Of a stretch of 64,000 bases of DNA, positions 61,520-64,000 are shown one piece after another. The stretch spans positions 2,852,001-2,916,000 of the forward strand of contig NZ_CP033073.1 of assembly GCF_003675325.1 (NCBI RefSeq), written 5' to 3'. The notes below the pieces were generated by a model. The model worked only from the letters and a program-made list of their open reading frames with translations, had not been told where the DNA came from and did not search any database. The stretch's first letter is position 1. Every line of letters starts with the position of its first letter. This DNA comes from Streptomyces dangxiongensis. GTDB taxonomy: Bacteria; Actinomycetota; Actinomycetes; Streptomycetales; Streptomycetaceae. The position numbers and the translations under genes are program-made.

Positions 61520-62554
61520 ATGACCGAAAATCATCAACTGCCGTCCGAACTCGATGTTCCTTCGGAGGCTCCCGACCGCAACCTCGCCCTGGAACTCGTC
61601 AGGGTGACCGAAGCCGCCGCGATGGCGGCGGGCCGCTGGGTGGGGCGCGGCGACAAGAACGGCGCCGACGGCGCCGCGGTGCGTGCCATGCGGACCCTCG
61701 TCTCCACCGTGTCGATGAACGGCGTCGTCGTCATCGGCGAGGGTGAGAAGGACGAGGCCCCGATGCTCTTCAACGGGGAGCACGTGGGTGACGGCACCGG
61801 CCCGGAGGTCGACATCGCCGTCGACCCCATCGACGGCACCACGCTGACGGCCAAGGGCATGCCGAACGCGATCGCCGTCCTCGCAGCCGCCGAGCGCGGC
61901 GGCATGTTCGACCCGTCCGCCGTGTTCTACATGGACAAGCTGGTCACCGGGCCCGAGGCGGCGGACTTCGTCGACATCGACGCGCCCGTGGCCGTGAACA
62001 TCCGGCGGATCGCCAAGGCCAAGCGGTCCGCGCCGGAGGACGTCACCGTCGTCATCCTGGACCGGCCGCGGCACGAGGGCCTGATCCGGGAGGTCCGGGA
62101 GGCCGGCGCCCGTATCAAGCTCATCTCCGACGGCGATGTCGCGGGCTCGGTGTACGCGCTGCGCGAGGGCACCGGCGTCGACCTGCTGCTCGGCATCGGC
62201 GGCACCCCCGAGGGCATCATCTCGGCCTGCGCCGTGAAGTGCCTGGGCGGGACGATCCAGGGCAAGCTGTGGCCCAAGGACGACGAGGAGCGGCAGCGGG
62301 CCATCGACGCCGGGCACGACCTGGACCGGGTGCTCACGACCGACGACCTGGTCTCCGGGGAGAACGTCTTCTTCGTGGCGACCGGCATCACCGACGGTGA
62401 GCTGCTGCGGGGCGTGCGGTACCGGTCGGAGACCGCGCTGACCGAGTCGATCGTCATGCGGTCGAAGTCCGGGACGGTGCGCAGGATCGACTCCGAACAC
62501 CGCCTGCGCAAGCTGCGGGCCTACAGCGCGATCGACTTCGACCGGGCGAAGTAG
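61520..62554 (+). CDS. glpX: Class II fructose-1,6-bisphosphatase GlpX
   Basis: Gluconeogenic phosphatase of 344 residues. ATG 61520 with AAAGG upstream gives [16 protein letters not shown]. Landmarks include [54 protein letters not shown] (metal-binding Asp cluster) and [20 protein letters not shown]. It is the main FBPase in actinobacteria. The in-frame extension upstream of the ATG lacks similarity and is not coding. Confidence 0.96.
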   Translation: MTENHQLPSELDVPSEAPDRNLALELVRVTEAAAMAAGRWVGRGDKNGADGAAVRAMRTLVSTVSMNGVVVIGEGEKDEAPMLFNGEHVGDGTGPEVDIAVDPIDGTTLTAKGMPNAIAVLAAAERGGMFDPSAVFYMDKLVTGPEAADFVDIDAPVAVNIRRIAKAKRSAPEDVTVVILDRPRHEGLIREVREAGARIKLISDGDVAGSVYALREGTGVDLLLGIGGTPEGIISACAVKCLGGTIQGKLWPKDDEERQRAIDAGHDLDRVLTTDDLVSGENVFFVATGITDGELLRGVRYRSETALTESIVMRSKSGTVRRIDSEHRLRKLRAYSAIDFDRAK

Positions 62555-63033
62555 AGCCGGGACCGAAGGACCGGCCCGTACTCCGGCCGGGTGCAGCCGC
62601 GCCCCGGCCTGCGGGGTGTGCCCCGACCGGGACAGCCGCCCCGACCGGGACAGCCCCACCCCGGCCGACGCGTGCGGGCGTCGGCCGGCGGGTGCGGCCC
62701 GGCGGACATGGCCCGGCGCGGCGGGTGTGGTCCGTCCGCCGCCTGGCCACGGGCCGGGCCCAGCCGCGTGCCGACGCAGCCCGGCGCACGACCGGGTATC
62801 GGCTCACCTCGGCCGGCGGGACCGCGCGCCGACCGGGACGGTCACGCCGCGGCCGGAGAGGCCGCGAACCGGCCCGCGGATGCGGGCGCCCGCCCACGGC
62901 CCCACGCCCAATCGCGTGCCGGCACAGCCCCCGCGCGCGACCGCGCATCACGCACCGCCCCGTGCCGAAATCGGCCCCAGCGGCGGGAACGACAAGGCGC
63001 CCCCTGTGCGGAGGGGGCGACCCGGGGTGTCGG
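62555..63033. other. GC-rich gap with short direct repeats
   Basis: About 480 bp between glpX and the wbl gene. CCCCGACCGGGACAGCC occurs twice (62621-62637 and 62639-62655) and GACCGGGAC again near 62835. Several long open frames on both strands are only the result of extreme GC bias; none has a ribosome site or recognisable product. Confidence 0.55.
62998..63019 (-). terminator. Short hairpin downstream of the wbl gene
   Basis: CGCCCCC and GGGGGCG form a 7-bp stem with an 8-nt loop, 15 nt after the wbl stop codon. No T-run follows on the minus strand except CTTGTC. Confidence 0.55.
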
Positions 63034-63408
63034 TCAGCCCGCTATGCGGTTCGCCGTGGGGCGGGACGCCTTCTTCAGGTCCATCTCGCGGCGGCGGCGC
63101 CGGGCCAGGACCACGCGGCGTTCGGCCGCCGTGAGGCCGCCCCAGACGCCGTAGGGCTCGGGCTGGAGGAGTGCGTGTTCGCGGCACTCGACCATGACCG
63201 GGCAGCGGGAACAGACGCGCTTGGCCGCGTCCTCGCGGGAGAGCCGGGCGGCGGTCGGCTCCTTCGACGGGGCGAAGAACAGGCCGGCCTCGTCGCGCCG
63301 ACACACCGCCTCGGTGTGCCAGGCGGCGTCTTGGTCCCTGTCCCGCGCCGGCAGCCGCTGCGCAGGAACGGCAGCTACTTGCAGCGACGAATGCGGCGGT
63401 TGCAGCAC
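63034..63408 (-). CDS. WhiB-like (Wbl) iron-sulfur transcription factor
   Basis: Wbl protein of 124 residues; GTG 63408 has AGGAG upstream. Four cluster cysteines are visible: one in EAVCRRDEAGLFF, two in VCSRCPVMVEC (CxxC), and one at CREHAL. The conserved PYGVWGGLTAAERR turn and a basic C-terminus (LARRRRREMDLKK) for DNA binding follow. In S. coelicolor the gene beside glpX is, as I recall, wblI; I leave the symbol open. The in-frame extension on the C-terminal side is normal. Confidence 0.94.
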   Translation of the reverse strand: MLQPPHSSLQVAAVPAQRLPARDRDQDAAWHTEAVCRRDEAGLFFAPSKEPTAARLSREDAAKRVCSRCPVMVECREHALLQPEPYGVWGGLTAAERRVVLARRRRREMDLKKASRPTANRIAG

Positions 63409-63531
63409 GGTCTACTCCTGACGACGGCTTCGCGAGCGAGAGACGATGCAGCAAGGCCTACCCGCTGTGCGCGCGCCTATGCACAGAGTTCCCGACCGCG
63501 GGCGCGTGGCGTCTCCTTCACGCCCCCCGCG

Positions 63532-64000
63532 TCAACGCCCCAGGTGCTTGCGGAGCTTGCGGTCGACCTTGTCCTGGACGCGCTCCAGGATGTCCGCCAC
63601 GCTCCTGCCCCGCCGGGGCCGCGCCTCGACGTTGCCGAGGACGGCCCAGCCGTCCACGTAGACCACCGGCGCCCGGGAGTCGACCGAGTCGAGCGGGCTC
63701 ACCTCGAAGTTGCCGAGGACACCGCCGCCGGTGCCGCGCAGCGAGACGTTCTCCGGGACGCGGATCTGGACGTCGCCGAAGACGGAGACCGCCTTGATCA
63801 CCACCTGTTGGTACTCGAAGATCGCCTCGCTGAGGTCGATCTCGACGCTGCCGAAGACCGCGTACGCGTGCAGCCGGCGCCCCGCGCGCCAGCGGCCCCG
63901 CCGCACGGCGCTGCTGAACACCGCCACCACACTGGCGTCGGCCTCCTCCGGTATCGCGCCCGGCGCGGGGCGGGCCGGGACGGGCATGTAGGCGGGGGTG
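63532..64000 (-). CDS. LiaF-like/DUF1707-associated C-terminal domain protein (partial)
   Basis: About 156 residues are visible; the frame stays open to the window edge, so the 5' end is missing. The C-terminal domain is beta-rich (HAYAVFGSVEIDLSEAIFEY, VVIKAVSVFGDVQIRVPENV, YVDGWAVLGNVEAR), the pattern of the LiaF-type cell-envelope domain often behind DUF1707. An internal ATG at 63987 could be mistaken for the start. It ends in a basic helix (ADILERVQDKVDRKLRKHLG). It lies 123 nt upstream of the wbl gene in the same orientation. Confidence 0.8.
   Translation of the reverse strand, partial: TPAYMPVPARPAPGAIPEEADASVVAVFSSAVRRGRWRAGRRLHAYAVFGSVEIDLSEAIFEYQQVVIKAVSVFGDVQIRVPENVSLRGTGGGVLGNFEVSPLDSVDSRAPVVYVDGWAVLGNVEARPRRGRSVADILERVQDKVDRKLRKHLGR

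Noticed and set aside
62555-63033. Protein-coding gene between glpX and the wbl gene
   Set aside because: Frames of up to 187 codons exist on both strands, but all are Arg/Pro/Ala-rich, lack ribosome sites and coincide with short direct repeats.

Overview
The window is high-GC actinobacterial chromosome, almost certainly Streptomyces. The evidence is the strong G/C third-position bias, frequent GTG starts and stop/start overlaps, wbl and SpoIIE-type regulators, class II FBPase (glpX) next to a DUF4245 gene, the ispH/ppgK/xseAB neighbourhood, and two oligopeptide ABC operons with the gene order of bldK. No rRNA, tRNA or CRISPR was found.

Layout. (1) 1-8.7 kb: the end of one oligopeptide-binding-protein/permease operon (minus), then a complete five-gene oligopeptide ABC operon (plus). 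(2) 8.9-12.8 kb: a compact, visibly less GC-rich minus-strand cassette. It encodes a 57-residue six-cysteine peptide, a MauE/DoxX-like redox membrane protein, a membrane-anchored thioredoxin-fold protein, an exporter ABC half-transporter and an S26 signal-peptidase-like protein. I read it as a candidate disulfide-rich secreted peptide (bacteriocin/RiPP-like) system and do not recognise the peptide. (3) 13.1-15.1 kb: methyltransferase, DUF1707 protein, glycosyltransferase relic. (4) 15.1-21.4 kb: a second, paralogous five-gene oligopeptide operon (minus). (5) 21.9-40.9 kb: ordinary core and conserved genes (typA, another solute-binding lipoprotein, a three-subunit succinate dehydrogenase/fumarate reductase, a SpoIIE-type phosphatase with an RsbW-like kinase, Nudix, SPOR, GntR, serpin). 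(6) 41.0-42.8 kb: wreckage of a biosynthetic cluster (sbnB, azlC fragment, azlD, thioesterase fragment). (7) 42.9-54.6 kb: an accessory block bounded by direct repeats resembling the 3' end of ychF and by clustered ATCCAGCAC repeats. It contains two toxin-antitoxin pairs, a broken type I restriction R gene, phage-like genes, an XRE/DUF6879 regulatory set, and a nearly gap-free run of murein-type enzymes: DapF-like epimerase, Ddl-like ATP-grasp ligase, C39-like cysteine peptidase and a stand-alone MurF C-terminal domain. (8) 54.6-64 kb: core genes ychF, ppgK, ispH, xseA, xseB, a RutE-like reductase, DUF4245, glpX and a wbl gene.

The two most interesting systems are the cysteine-rich peptide cassette (8907-12799) and the murein-enzyme cassette (about 49.2-53.4 kb) inside the putative integrated element. 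Both functions are inferred from families and gene context, not proven.
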